Shown: positions 14,993-21,937 of the stretch, in pieces
How positions within the stretch are numbered: position 1 is the first letter of the stretch
Layout of the letters: each line of letters starts with the position of its first letter
IMG/VR virus record: IMGVR_UViG_3300007541_000158
Coordinates: 1-27,203 of that record
Direction: 5' to 3' (one strand)
DNA length: 27,203 bases
Source of the DNA: a virus
Translations under genes and position numbers: made by a program
Notes under the pieces: model-generated
Database searches by the model: none
Told to the model about the DNA's origin: nothing
Seen by the model: only the letters and a program-made list of their open reading frames with translations

Positions 14993-16612
14993 ATGGAAGT
15001 TAAAACAAAAAAGTCTATAAAAAATATATTGTTCACACAAAGAACTTACACTGAAGGTGCTAATGGAAGTGTAACACAGCTTTTTGATTCTCCCATAGGT
15101 TCTCTCGGAAATGTGGTGCCAGGTTATAGTATTCAACTAGCATCCAGAGATAAACAAGGTAAGTGGAAAGTAGATAATCTTCAAAAACTCACAGAGTTTT
15201 ATAACAACGCAAATAAAACAAATCTTTCAGAAAAAGATGTTAATAAAATATTTTACTTATCCATAGCTCCAGAAGCTAATAATGATGCAGCAAATATTCT
15301 CAATACCAATAGTAACTACTCTAGTCAACAAACAGCTATCATACAAAGAAAATCATATGTAGCAGCAGGAATACCTAAAGTTACTGATCCATCTACAGGA
15401 GGATCTACAAATTCAAAAGGACAAAAGACCACAGCACCAATTACTGCACCAGCACCTGCTGCGACCACTGCAGCAACTGCAGGAGATCAAACGATTACTT
15501 CTGGTGCTAGTGTAGACGCAGGGGGATCAACAAGTTCTGGAGGATCTGCAGATGCACCAGCACCTGCTACTACTGCAGCAGATAGCCAACCAGTAAAGCC
15601 ACTCCCCCCAACAATAGATCCCAATCAAATTCCTCCTAAAAATTCTCCAATTCTTAGGTATCCATTAGCAAACCTGGATGTTGTTGGTGAAGAGCTTGGA
15701 ATTGGATATGATTATATTAAGATACAGATAGTAAATCACATTTCTTCTCTGGATCCAAATGTCTTTTTGCCTGGACAAAATTCACAAATCACAAATGCAC
15801 AACAACAAGCAGAAGCACAATTGGAACAAATCACATCAAATAAGGACCTTACAAAGGCATATGCACAATATTCTGATAGTTTTACAACTATAATTCTTCC
15901 CATGCAATCAAATTTATCAACTTCAAATAGTGTTGACTGGGGAAGTGACAGTTTGAATATTGCTCAACTTGTGGGAGGACAACTCTTTACTAATTACTTT
16001 ACTAGTGCTGGTAGTGGAAATGCCATTGAATCTATGAAAAATCTTGCTGTCCAGGCAATTCAATCAATGGGTACATTTGCAGATATTGGTGTAGCAAATA
16101 AAAATACTATTGCTGCTTTGATGGCTGGTTATCTTGTAGGAAATAACAACATTGCCACAAGAGCAACTGGAACTGTAATCAACCCAAATATGGAAATGTT
16201 ATTCAATGGTCCAAGAATGAGAACGTTCAATTTCCAATTTGATATGACACCAAGATTCAAGGAAGAATCTGATCAAATAAAGAAAATAATTAAGACATTT
16301 AAAAAATACATGTCTCCATCAAAAACACCAGGAAATGCATTCTTAAGGTCGCCAAAAATATTCCTCTTAAAGTACATTTACAATGGTAATATCAAGAGTG
16401 GTGTTGCAAATGGAAATACTCATCCATATCTAAATAAATTCAAACCTTGTGCTTTAACAGAATTCAATGTGAACTATACACCAGATGGTTCATATATGAC
16501 ATACAGAGATGATGGGTCAATGACAAAATATAGCATCTCAATGTCATTTTCTGAAATTGCTCCAATATATCAAAGTGATTATGATGACGACACTAACGAT
16601 ATGGGTTATTAA
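14993..16612 (+). CDS. gp48: gp48 baseplate tail-tube cap (539 aa)
   Basis: The C-terminal 330 residues carry the gp48 signature: ILRYPLANLDVVGEELGIGY, MLFNGPRMRTFNFQFDMTPR, IKKIIKTFKKYMSP, HPYLNKFKPCALTEFNVNYT and PDGSYMTYRDDGSMTKYSIS. It then ends in a short acidic tail (YDDDTNDMGY). In T4 gp48 caps the baseplate hub and forms the platform on which gp54 and the tube assemble. The protein is much longer than T4 gp48 (364 aa). The excess is mainly a low-complexity Ala/Pro/Thr/Ser/Gly insertion at about residues 130-218 (TAPITAPAPAATTAATAGDQ and similar), probably a flexible linker. A late box lies upstream at 14960, and gp53 follows after 2 nt. Confidence 0.88.
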   Translation: MEVKTKKSIKNILFTQRTYTEGANGSVTQLFDSPIGSLGNVVPGYSIQLASRDKQGKWKVDNLQKLTEFYNNANKTNLSEKDVNKIFYLSIAPEANNDAANILNTNSNYSSQQTAIIQRKSYVAAGIPKVTDPSTGGSTNSKGQKTTAPITAPAPAATTAATAGDQTITSGASVDAGGSTSSGGSADAPAPATTAADSQPVKPLPPTIDPNQIPPKNSPILRYPLANLDVVGEELGIGYDYIKIQIVNHISSLDPNVFLPGQNSQITNAQQQAEAQLEQITSNKDLTKAYAQYSDSFTTIILPMQSNLSTSNSVDWGSDSLNIAQLVGGQLFTNYFTSAGSGNAIESMKNLAVQAIQSMGTFADIGVANKNTIAALMAGYLVGNNNIATRATGTVINPNMEMLFNGPRMRTFNFQFDMTPRFKEESDQIKKIIKTFKKYMSPSKTPGNAFLRSPKIFLLKYIYNGNIKSGVANGNTHPYLNKFKPCALTEFNVNYTPDGSYMTYRDDGSMTKYSISMSFSEIAPIYQSDYDDDTNDMGY

Positions 16613-16614
16613 AA

Positions 16615-17286
16615 ATGTCAAAACCTTATTTTAGGTATATTCCAAACTTCACATATGTCAATAGGCTCAGAGAAAATAAAACTCTCTCTGAGTTTATTGT
16701 AGTGAAAAATATTTTCAAAAGAGGAAGATTAGACAATAATATTATTAGAGATCTATCATACTTTACAAAATATCAAATTGTTGGCAATGAAAGACCTGAT
16801 GAGGTTGCATACAAAATATATGAAGATCAATATTATGATTGGTTGATTCTTCTCTGCAACAATATTATTAATTTTCAAGATGAATGGCCAATGAGTCAGA
16901 GATCATTTGAAAAATATCTTTACACAAAGTACATCACTGATGCTAATCTCAATTCAATTCATCATTATGTAAGTAAAGAGGTGAGAAACAGTAGAGGAGA
17001 GGTGATATCACCAGCAGGATTAGAAGTTCCATCCAATTACTCAATTACATATTTTGATGATGGATCTCAGTCTGAAGTAACTGCAGTAAATGTAACTCAA
17101 GGCATCACCAACTTACAATATGAAACTAAAAAAGAAGAAAATAAAAGAAATATTTTTGTACTGAAACCAGAATTTGCTAGTTTAATAGCAGATGAGTTGG
17201 ATGGATCTATGATATATCAATCAGGAAGTTCTCAATACATCAGTAATAATCTTATTAAGGGCGAAAATATCAGATTATATCAATAG
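16615..17286 (+). CDS. gp53: gp53 baseplate wedge subunit (223 aa)
   Basis: This 223 aa protein begins MSKPYFRYIPNFTYVNRLRE and includes YTKYQIVGNERPDEVAYKIY-type sequence and DQYYDWLILLCNNIINFQDE, followed by WPMSQRSFEKYLYTKY. This 'RPDEVAYK.Y.D..YDWL.LL.N.I....E.WP' block is typical of T4 gp53 and its LysM-like relatives. gp53 sits in the baseplate wedge and helps wedge association around the hub. It is similar in length to T4 gp53 (196 aa). It is the last gene of the plus-strand operon, and a strong terminator follows at 17299-17338. Confidence 0.9.
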   Translation: MSKPYFRYIPNFTYVNRLRENKTLSEFIVVKNIFKRGRLDNNIIRDLSYFTKYQIVGNERPDEVAYKIYEDQYYDWLILLCNNIINFQDEWPMSQRSFEKYLYTKYITDANLNSIHHYVSKEVRNSRGEVISPAGLEVPSNYSITYFDDGSQSEVTAVNVTQGITNLQYETKKEENKRNIFVLKPEFASLIADELDGSMIYQSGSSQYISNNLIKGENIRLYQ

Positions 17287-17298
17287 AAAAAAAGTAAA

Positions 17299-17338
17299 GG
17301 GGGCAATTTTCACCAGGAAAATTTTCTGCCCCCTTTTT
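17299..17338 (+). terminator. Rho-independent terminator after gp53
   Basis: GGGGGCA and TGCCCCC form the stem base, extended by AATTTTC/GAAAATT pairing around a small ACCAG loop and followed by TTTTT. It separates the convergent gp53 (+) and gp32 (-) operons. On the minus strand the hairpin is followed by an interrupted T run, so it may work in both directions. Confidence 0.9.
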
Positions 17339-17361
17339 GGATTATAAAGTGAATTTTGAAA

Positions 17362-17430
17362 TCACTTAAAGATTAGATTTATATATGCTGCAACAACCAG
17401 AAGAGTAAGACAGATCTGATTATACTTCAT
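17362..17430 (-). CDS. Tiny hydrophobic peptide ORF downstream of gp32 (22 aa)
   Basis: The ATG of this ORF shares one base with the gp32 stop (TGATG). It encodes MKYNQICLTLLVVAAYINLI plus two residues, essentially a single membrane helix. It ends before the terminator at 17299-17338 and is the only open frame in the 90 bp between gp32 and the terminator. The overlap suggests translation coupled to gp32. No strong ribosome site is visible and such a short frame may be chance. I do not recognise a family. Confidence 0.35.
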   Translation of the reverse strand: MKYNQICLTLLVVAAYINLIFK

Positions 17431-18368
17431 CACATCTCAGCAAGTTTGCTGAAGTAACTCAGTGCATCATCCTCATCATCATCACTGGATGAAGTTTCAG
17501 GAACAGATTGCGACTTAGTATAACTCTGCTCAAGTTTCTGGAAGACTTCCTCTTCAGTCACACGCTTGCTTTCAGTAGAAGCATAACTATCATACTCAGT
17601 CTCCTCATCAACAGTTGCCATGCGAGTAGACTTGTTACCAAGAACATAGTCAAGACGCTTCTTCAGATCCTCATAGGATTTGAATTGATCAGCAGCAGTG
17701 ATGGCAGTCAGAGAATACTGCTTCTTCCACAGTGCTTCCAGAGCATCATCATCATCCAGCAGCGCACTGGGACGATCAAACTCAGACTTATCATAGTTCC
17801 AGTAACCATCCTTCTTCACCAACTTCAGTTTGAAGTTAGCACCTTGCCAGAAGTCAAAAGGATTGATAGGAGTCTCATCCTCAAACTCAGGTTGCATCAC
17901 ATCCATGATCTTATCAAAGATCTTCTTGCCAAACTTGTAGAGGAATACTTTACCCTCATTCTGAGGATTAGCAGGATCCTTTACAACATAGATGTTTGCA
18001 TAGAAGGACAGTTTACGCTTTTGCTTGCGAACAGTTTCTTTATCCTTATCACTACCACTGTTCCACAGTTCACGATTAAGTTCACTAACAGGATCTTTTT
18101 GATTCAGTGTAGTGAGAGAGTTCTCAATGTACCAACCACCAGGACCTTGGAAGGCATGTGAGAACAGTTTGACCCAAGGCAGATCTTCTCCATCAGGAGC
18201 AGGCAGGAAGCGAATTACAGCATAACCATTACCAGATTTGTCCATCTCAGGTTTCCAGAGACGATCATCAGTGCTGCTGCCAGTATTATTCATCTTTTCT
18301 ACTTCCTTCACCAGTTTGCTGGTGAGAGAACCCAGAGAAGATTGCTTCTTAAGATCGGAAAATCCCAT
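17430..18368 (-). CDS. gp32: gp32 single-stranded DNA-binding protein (312 aa)
   Basis: The chosen start (MGFSDLKKQSSLGSLTSKLV) has GAGG 6 nt upstream. A longer frame to 18458 lies in the promoter and is not used. The Lys-rich N-terminus matches the cooperativity (B) domain of T4 gp32. The core (AVIRFLPAPDGEDLPWVKLF, KLSFYANIYVVKDPANPQNE, FLYKFGKKIFDKIMDVMQPE, INPFDFWQGANFKLKL) is the OB-fold DNA-binding domain. The acidic C-terminus (SSSDDDEDDALSYFSKLAEM) is the partner-binding tail. The protein contains no cysteine, so the His-Cys3 zinc site of T4 gp32 is missing. It coats ssDNA at forks and recruits gp59. It has its own early promoter (18430-18458) and closes the replication operon. Confidence 0.95.
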   Translation of the reverse strand: MGFSDLKKQSSLGSLTSKLVKEVEKMNNTGSSTDDRLWKPEMDKSGNGYAVIRFLPAPDGEDLPWVKLFSHAFQGPGGWYIENSLTTLNQKDPVSELNRELWNSGSDKDKETVRKQKRKLSFYANIYVVKDPANPQNEGKVFLYKFGKKIFDKIMDVMQPEFEDETPINPFDFWQGANFKLKLVKKDGYWNYDKSEFDRPSALLDDDDALEALWKKQYSLTAITAADQFKSYEDLKKRLDYVLGNKSTRMATVDEETEYDSYASTESKRVTEEEVFQKLEQSYTKSQSVPETSSSDDDEDDALSYFSKLAEM

Positions 18369-18429
18369 GTTTACCTCGTATTTGTACGTATTAGATGTGT
18401 GTTTTGTATTGTGTGTCCCACACCCCAGT

Positions 18430-18458
18430 ATCATAGCACCCCTGTCAGGGGTTGTCAA
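18430..18458 (-). promoter_or_regulatory. Sigma70-type promoter of gp32 with an inverted repeat in the spacer
   Basis: On the minus strand, -35 is TTGACA (18453-18458, perfect consensus) and -10 is TATGAT (18430-18435), 17 nt apart. The spacer is filled by the inverted repeat ACCCC-TGACA-GGGGT (18438-18452), a possible operator between the two boxes. The -35 and part of the repeat overlap the last codons and stop of the DUF1825 gene. The start of gp32 is about 60 nt downstream, leaving room for a regulated leader. Confidence 0.8.
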
Positions 18459-18783
18459 GAATCCTCTCCCTCATGGACTCCAACACTTTAGTCATGTTGG
18501 CAAAAATATAAGTGAGATTGATGTCAGCTGGGAATCCTAATTCCATTGCAGAATGAAGAATACTTTCCTTCATTTTCTTAGCAGCAGGGTCATCAGATAA
18601 ACACAATCTAGTGTAAAGAACTCTCTGTTTTTCCAGAAGTTCTCCAAGTTTATCTACATGATCAAGTTTTCCCTGCTTATCCATAGTTGGGAATTGGAAT
18701 ACACGAGCATAAATTTCTTCTTGCATTCTGGAGATTTCTTCCATCTCCTCACGAACAAACTCTGAATCAAAGAAACTACTCAT
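18445..18783 (-). CDS. DUF1825 family protein (112 aa)
   Basis: Starting at MSSFFDSEFVREEMEEISRM, with GGAGG 4 nt upstream inside the end of gp59 and an ATGA overlap with its stop, this is a 112 aa helical protein. The opening FFDSE(F/I)V..E, the FPTMDKQGKLDHVDKLGELL segment and LEKQRVLYTRLCLSDDPAAK match what I know of DUF1825, a family found in cyanobacteria and their phages. No biochemical role is established. Its fixed place between gp59 and gp32 suggests a link to replication or to host takeover through mimicry of a host protein. It is not gp33, which is found at 19947-20210. Its 3' end overlaps the gp32 promoter. Confidence 0.8.
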   Translation of the reverse strand: MSSFFDSEFVREEMEEISRMQEEIYARVFQFPTMDKQGKLDHVDKLGELLEKQRVLYTRLCLSDDPAAKKMKESILHSAMELGFPADINLTYIFANMTKVLESMRERILDNP

Positions 18784-19391
18784 TTTCCTCCACAAACAAT
18801 TTCCTTTAGGATCTTTTTGTATTTGAACACATCGATATGTATAAAAGAATTATACTTATCCATTCTCATTGATAAGAACTCCCATACAGGATCCTTAAGT
18901 TTTTTATCAAAATTATTCTTATAACCAAGAATCATATTAAGAATAATCATTGTCTCCAAAGATATATTCTTTTGAAGATGTTCTTTTACTAAAAGAGGAT
19001 GCTTAGATCCTTCGATCTCAAACATCCTATCAAAGTTTTTCTTATTGAATACTGCAGATACTTCTTCTCTGAAGATATAAGTAAGTGATTGAACTCTCTT
19101 TTTCCACTGAGTATAATTTCCTTCGCCATTTTGCATGATCTCCCCAATCCAAAGTGTTTGGGGATCATCGCAACTGACAAAGTTAGAAACAAAGAAGTCA
19201 ATCACTTCTGAATCATCTTTCTGTCTGGAAAGTTTCTCAAAGAAAAAACGATCCTTGCGTTTGTAGAAAGATTGCAAAGAAGCTCTAGACTTACCACAGT
19301 ATTTGTGGTAATCATATGACTTTCTAGTAAAGTGATTTTTCAATCCAAGATAGGACTTGTAAGTATCAAATGGAGTCACTTTTGGAATCAT
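18780..19391 (-). CDS. gp59: gp59 helicase loader (203 aa)
   Basis: This 203 aa basic protein has FDTYKSYLGLKNHFTRKSYD, YHKYCGKSRASLQSFYKRKD, RFFFEKLSRQ, ISLETMIILNMILGY and DPVWEFLSMRMDKYN. These blocks match T4 gp59 (KLYLMIKQH, RRDKYFFQKLS, ISFETFILLDSFL, LVWNNYSIKLKAY) in order and spacing, and the length is near T4's 217 aa. gp59 binds forks and gp32-coated DNA and loads the gp41 helicase. It is coupled to its neighbours by ATGA overlaps at both ends (upstream 2OG gene and downstream DUF1825 gene). Confidence 0.9.
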   Translation of the reverse strand: MIPKVTPFDTYKSYLGLKNHFTRKSYDYHKYCGKSRASLQSFYKRKDRFFFEKLSRQKDDSEVIDFFVSNFVSCDDPQTLWIGEIMQNGEGNYTQWKKRVQSLTYIFREEVSAVFNKKNFDRMFEIEGSKHPLLVKEHLQKNISLETMIILNMILGYKNNFDKKLKDPVWEFLSMRMDKYNSFIHIDVFKYKKILKEIVCGGK

Positions 19392-19966
19392 TGTCTAATG
19401 TTTATATTAAATGCGAATGTGATCCTTTCTCTACAGGATTTTTGTTTTTCTACGTAATGAAGAACATTACTTGGGAATAGAATCATAGTTCCATTCTTCC
19501 CATCATATTTTGTATTATATTCAGGAAAAAATGTCGGATGACCATGATTTTGATGGTATATTACTCCAGAAACTTCACCAGAGTGATTATGAATAGGATT
19601 TTCATTTCCCATGTAAGAAAAATTTGCCCAAATATCATATCCATCAAAATGACCATTCCACTTTCTAAGAAAATAATCTCTATGATATGACCCAAAAATA
19701 GTAGAACATAACCTGAGAGTATACGCTAACCAAAAAGAATTTTCTACTAGTTGTGGAGGAACACTGCACTGAAACGAATTAAATTTCGTCTCTGAATTTG
19801 GATTGTATCCAACATTTTCATGAGACTTTAATTCTGATAAAGGATGATTCTTTATTTTTTTGCACTCTTTAGCCCATAAATTAATTTCCTTTTTTATAGG
19901 ATTGGGAAGATCAGTTACAAAAATTGGAGAGTCATCTTTCAATATTTCAAATTGGAAGTTTTGCAT
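19388..19966 (-). CDS. 2OG-Fe(II) oxygenase-like protein (192 aa)
   Basis: The C-terminal half has the double-stranded beta-helix pattern of the phage 2OG-Fe(II) oxygenase group: IWANFSYMGNENPIHNHSGE, VSGVIYHQNHGHPTFFPEYN, GTMILFPSNVLHYVEK and CRERITFAFNINIRQ. Likely iron ligands are H126 (with H128 or E131 nearby) and H170, and R179 or R181 would bind 2-oxoglutarate. Such enzymes are common in cyanophages, and their substrates (protein prolines, nucleotides, small molecules) are mostly unknown. The length is typical (about 190-200 aa). It overlaps gp33 by 20 nt and gp59 by 4 nt, so it is embedded in the replication operon. The activity is inferred from motif layout. Confidence 0.75.
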   Translation of the reverse strand: MQNFQFEILKDDSPIFVTDLPNPIKKEINLWAKECKKIKNHPLSELKSHENVGYNPNSETKFNSFQCSVPPQLVENSFWLAYTLRLCSTIFGSYHRDYFLRKWNGHFDGYDIWANFSYMGNENPIHNHSGEVSGVIYHQNHGHPTFFPEYNTKYDGKNGTMILFPSNVLHYVEKQKSCRERITFAFNINIRQ

Positions 19967-20210
19967 GAGATGTTCTCTTCAGAAAGTTAAGTTCAATTGC
20001 TTCACATTTAATCTTTTCTTTGAGTGGTTTGGAAATCAATTTAGGAACTGTTTCCACATCCACATTATTTTTCTCACAGAAGAAGATAATCGCATCAATG
20101 TATTTCATGTCTTTATTGGCATGAACAATATTTTCAATTTCCTCTGAAAATTTTCTAGAACAATAAAATTTACTTTCTAGAAGTTTATTGATGTCATTTT
20201 CCTCTGTCAT
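19947..20210 (-). CDS. gp33: gp33 late transcription coactivator (87 aa)
   Basis: The protein begins MTEENDINKLLESKFYCSRK. Its second half IENIVHANKDMKYIDAIIFF-CEKNNVDVETVPKLISKPL-KEKIKCEAIELNFL lines up block by block with T4 gp33 (IEKMVEEFGMSYLEATTAFL, EENSIP, EKIQSEAIDENLLRP). gp33 bridges RNA polymerase and the sliding clamp at late promoters. At 87 aa it is shorter than T4's 112 aa, mainly at the N-terminus, and the C-terminal clamp-binding motif of T4 is not obvious here. The start was chosen at 20210 (AGGAG just upstream), within the end of the exonuclease gene. A longer frame to 20315 is a shadow of that gene. It sits close to gp59, as in T4. Confidence 0.8.
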   Translation of the reverse strand: MTEENDINKLLESKFYCSRKFSEEIENIVHANKDMKYIDAIIFFCEKNNVDVETVPKLISKPLKEKIKCEAIELNFLKRTSHAKLPI

Positions 20211-20880
20211 ACTCCTGCAGTTTAAATTCAACAAACTCTCTAATATATTTGGTGAGTAACTTAATGTATTTTGATTTGTCATACTCTTCATAAACAACGC
20301 ATTCTCCACTTTCACAGGACATAATGATCACAAATTTTTTAACTATGATGCCTGTCATTTCATACAACATACAGGCATAGGCAGCACATTGAACAAAATA
20401 GTGTTCAATCCAATCTTTAGGTTTTGGTTTCTTAGATGTTTTGAAGTCTATAATAGCTAACTCACCATCATATTCCGCAATACAATCTACAGTTCCTGCT
20501 ACTCCTAATTTTTGACTGTAGAGGGATGTTTCAAGGGCATGAATATTATTTATCAGATCAAGTTTGGGTTTAGCCAACTTGAACAAAATATCAGAGAGTG
20601 GTTGAACTTTAGGTAGGACCTGATCATTCTTGAGATAATGTTCAACCAAAGTATGCATATCAGTACCACGACTAGTTGCTGCTTTGGTAATCTTATCTGC
20701 TTCTTCAGTTCCTACCTTCTTTCGCCACTCAATAAAGATGCCACGATTTACATGACTAATAATAGAGGTGATTGATACTAGTTTTGATAATCCATCATCA
20801 GATGGAACTTCATAGTATCGCACACCATCAATAGTATCTCTATCAAGTTTTGGAAAATCAATTTCTACATGTTGAAACAT
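20194..20880 (-). CDS. PD-(D/E)XK exonuclease, MGME1/RecB-like (228 aa)
   Basis: Motifs run in order: LVSITSIISHVNRGIFIEWR (about 34-53), the SRGTDMHTLVEHYL helix with H76 and E80, AGTVDCIAEYDG with D132, LAIIDFKTSKK with D145 and K147, and YFVQCAAYACMLYE with Q164. This is the catalytic arrangement of the Cas4/RecB/MGME1 nuclease group (G..D...x(n)..DxK..Q..xY). Enzymes of this type in cyanophages are annotated as exonucleases and may recycle host DNA or process recombination ends. It begins where phoH stops (TAATG) and overlaps gp33, so it belongs to the replication operon. Confidence 0.85.
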   Translation of the reverse strand: MFQHVEIDFPKLDRDTIDGVRYYEVPSDDGLSKLVSITSIISHVNRGIFIEWRKKVGTEEADKITKAATSRGTDMHTLVEHYLKNDQVLPKVQPLSDILFKLAKPKLDLINNIHALETSLYSQKLGVAGTVDCIAEYDGELAIIDFKTSKKPKPKDWIEHYFVQCAAYACMLYEMTGIIVKKFVIIMSCESGECVVYEEYDKSKYIKLLTKYIREFVEFKLQEYDRGK

Positions 20881-21641
20881 TAGAGCCCCAGTTGATTCTT
20901 TGCCACAATGTACTCTTTAACAAGTCCACTTCTGCAGATATCCTCTGCACTAAATTCAATTGTATCAAAGGATGGCATATTTTGCAAGATGCGCATAAAA
21001 TCAACAATTCCATTCTTCTCAGCAGTCTTCACAAGGTCTGACTGAGTTGCATCTCCACAGAACATAATCTTGCTATTTTCACCAACCCTAGTAATCATAG
21101 AATCAAGTTCATGGAAGTTAAGGTTTTGGAATTCATCCACAATGATAATTGCATTATCAAATGTAGTTCCACGAATGAATGATGTGCTCCAGAAACTAAT
21201 AGTACCCTGTGCCTTTAGGTTGGTATAAAGCATATCAAAGGCAGAATCATCAGGCATCTCAAACATATACTTCACCATATTCTTATATGGAATCTGATAA
21301 AGAGATGACTTATCTTCATGATCTCCAGGAAGGAAACCAATTTCACGAGTTGCTACAAGGGACCTAACAATATAAATCTTTTCATAGGGTTTCTTTGGAT
21401 CAAGAACATCAAGAATTGCATTATACAAAGTGATGAATGTCTTACCTGTACCAGCACAACCATATGCTACAAGGTTTTGATCTAACTTATATTTCTCAAA
21501 GAACTTTTCCTGATTATCTGTCAAAGGTTCAATGTCTTTGATGAAATCAAGATTGATTGGTTTCTTTCTTTTCATAACTCTATTGCTCATCCCAAATGGA
21601 ACAGGATTTGTACCGATACCAGCAGCCTTCTTTCTAGCCAT
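20880..21641 (-). CDS. phoH: PhoH-like P-loop ATPase (253 aa)
   Basis: Walker A is GCAGTGKT (residues 61-68), followed by FITLYNAILDVL. Walker B is IIIVDEFQN (165-173), then HELDSMITRVGENSKIMFCG and DATQSD as sensor. The KIYIVRSLVATREIGFLPGD block is a hallmark of PhoH. PhoH-like proteins are RNA-helicase-type ATPases common in marine phages, and phosphate regulation is not proven for phage versions. The N-terminus is basic and possibly disordered. The gene is preceded by the 82 aa conserved gene and overlaps the exonuclease start by one base. Confidence 0.93.
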   Translation of the reverse strand: MARKKAAGIGTNPVPFGMSNRVMKRKKPINLDFIKDIEPLTDNQEKFFEKYKLDQNLVAYGCAGTGKTFITLYNAILDVLDPKKPYEKIYIVRSLVATREIGFLPGDHEDKSSLYQIPYKNMVKYMFEMPDDSAFDMLYTNLKAQGTISFWSTSFIRGTTFDNAIIIVDEFQNLNFHELDSMITRVGENSKIMFCGDATQSDLVKTAEKNGIVDFMRILQNMPSFDTIEFSAEDICRSGLVKEYIVAKNQLGL

Positions 21642-21652
21642 AAATTAATTGT

Positions 21653-21901
21653 TTAAACAGGACGTACATTTGATCCAGGGACTTTTGATGCCTTGCGCAA
21701 GACATCATTCCATCCAGGATGGGTTTTCTTCAACTTATCATAGACTTCACCAACTTCTCCTACATTGGGAACAGTTGATGGGTCTGAGTAATCTCGTGTC
21801 CAATCTGGGTTGTCTGTTTTCCACTGATCCCAATCATGGACACTCATTACAACTTCTTTTTGTTCACCAGTTTTTGTATTCACTACAGGATATGTTGCCA
21901 A
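21653..21901 (-). CDS. Conserved cyanophage protein next to phoH (82 aa, TTG start)
   Basis: This 82 aa protein reads MATYPVVNTKTGEQKEVVMS, then VHDWDQWKTDNPDWTRDYSD and a C-terminal KKTHPGWNDVLRKASKVPGS. The start is TTG at 21901, supported by AAGGAG 9 nt upstream, and no ATG fits. The (A/P)TYPV.N..TGE opening, NPDW...YSDPS and PGWNDVL motifs recur in cyanophages at this place. It recalls FmdB-like zinc-ribbon proteins in layout but has no cysteines. A late box TAATAAATA precedes it (21929-21937), formed on the thyX stop. The function is unknown. Confidence 0.8.
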   Translation of the reverse strand: MATYPVVNTKTGEQKEVVMSVHDWDQWKTDNPDWTRDYSDPSTVPNVGEVGEVYDKLKKTHPGWNDVLRKASKVPGSNVRPV

Positions 21902-21928
21902 AGTTTCAAACTCCTTATAATATTTTTG

Positions 21929-21937
21929 TATTTATTA
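21929..21937 (-). promoter_or_regulatory. T4-type late promoter after thyX (TAATAAATA)
   Basis: The minus strand reads TAATAAATA about 28 nt upstream of the TTG start of the 82 aa gene. The leading TAA is the thyX stop codon (21935-21937). It would add late expression to phoH and the replication operon. Confidence 0.65.

Noticed and set aside
17508-18161. Plus-strand frame of 217 codons opposite gp32
   Set aside because: gp32 is certain on the minus strand; this is a shadow frame without start signals.
18369-18458. 30-residue N-terminal extension of gp32
   Set aside because: It covers the promoter and leader, lacks similarity to gp32, and the internal ATG at 18368 has GAGG correctly placed.
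18445-18783. Reading the 112 aa protein next to gp32 as gp33
   Set aside because: Position fits T4 order, but the sequence fits DUF1825, and a better gp33 match exists at 19947-20210.
20211-20315. 35-residue N-terminal extension of gp33
   Set aside because: It lies in the exonuclease coding region; the ATG at 20210 gives the expected gp33 start with AGGAG next to it.
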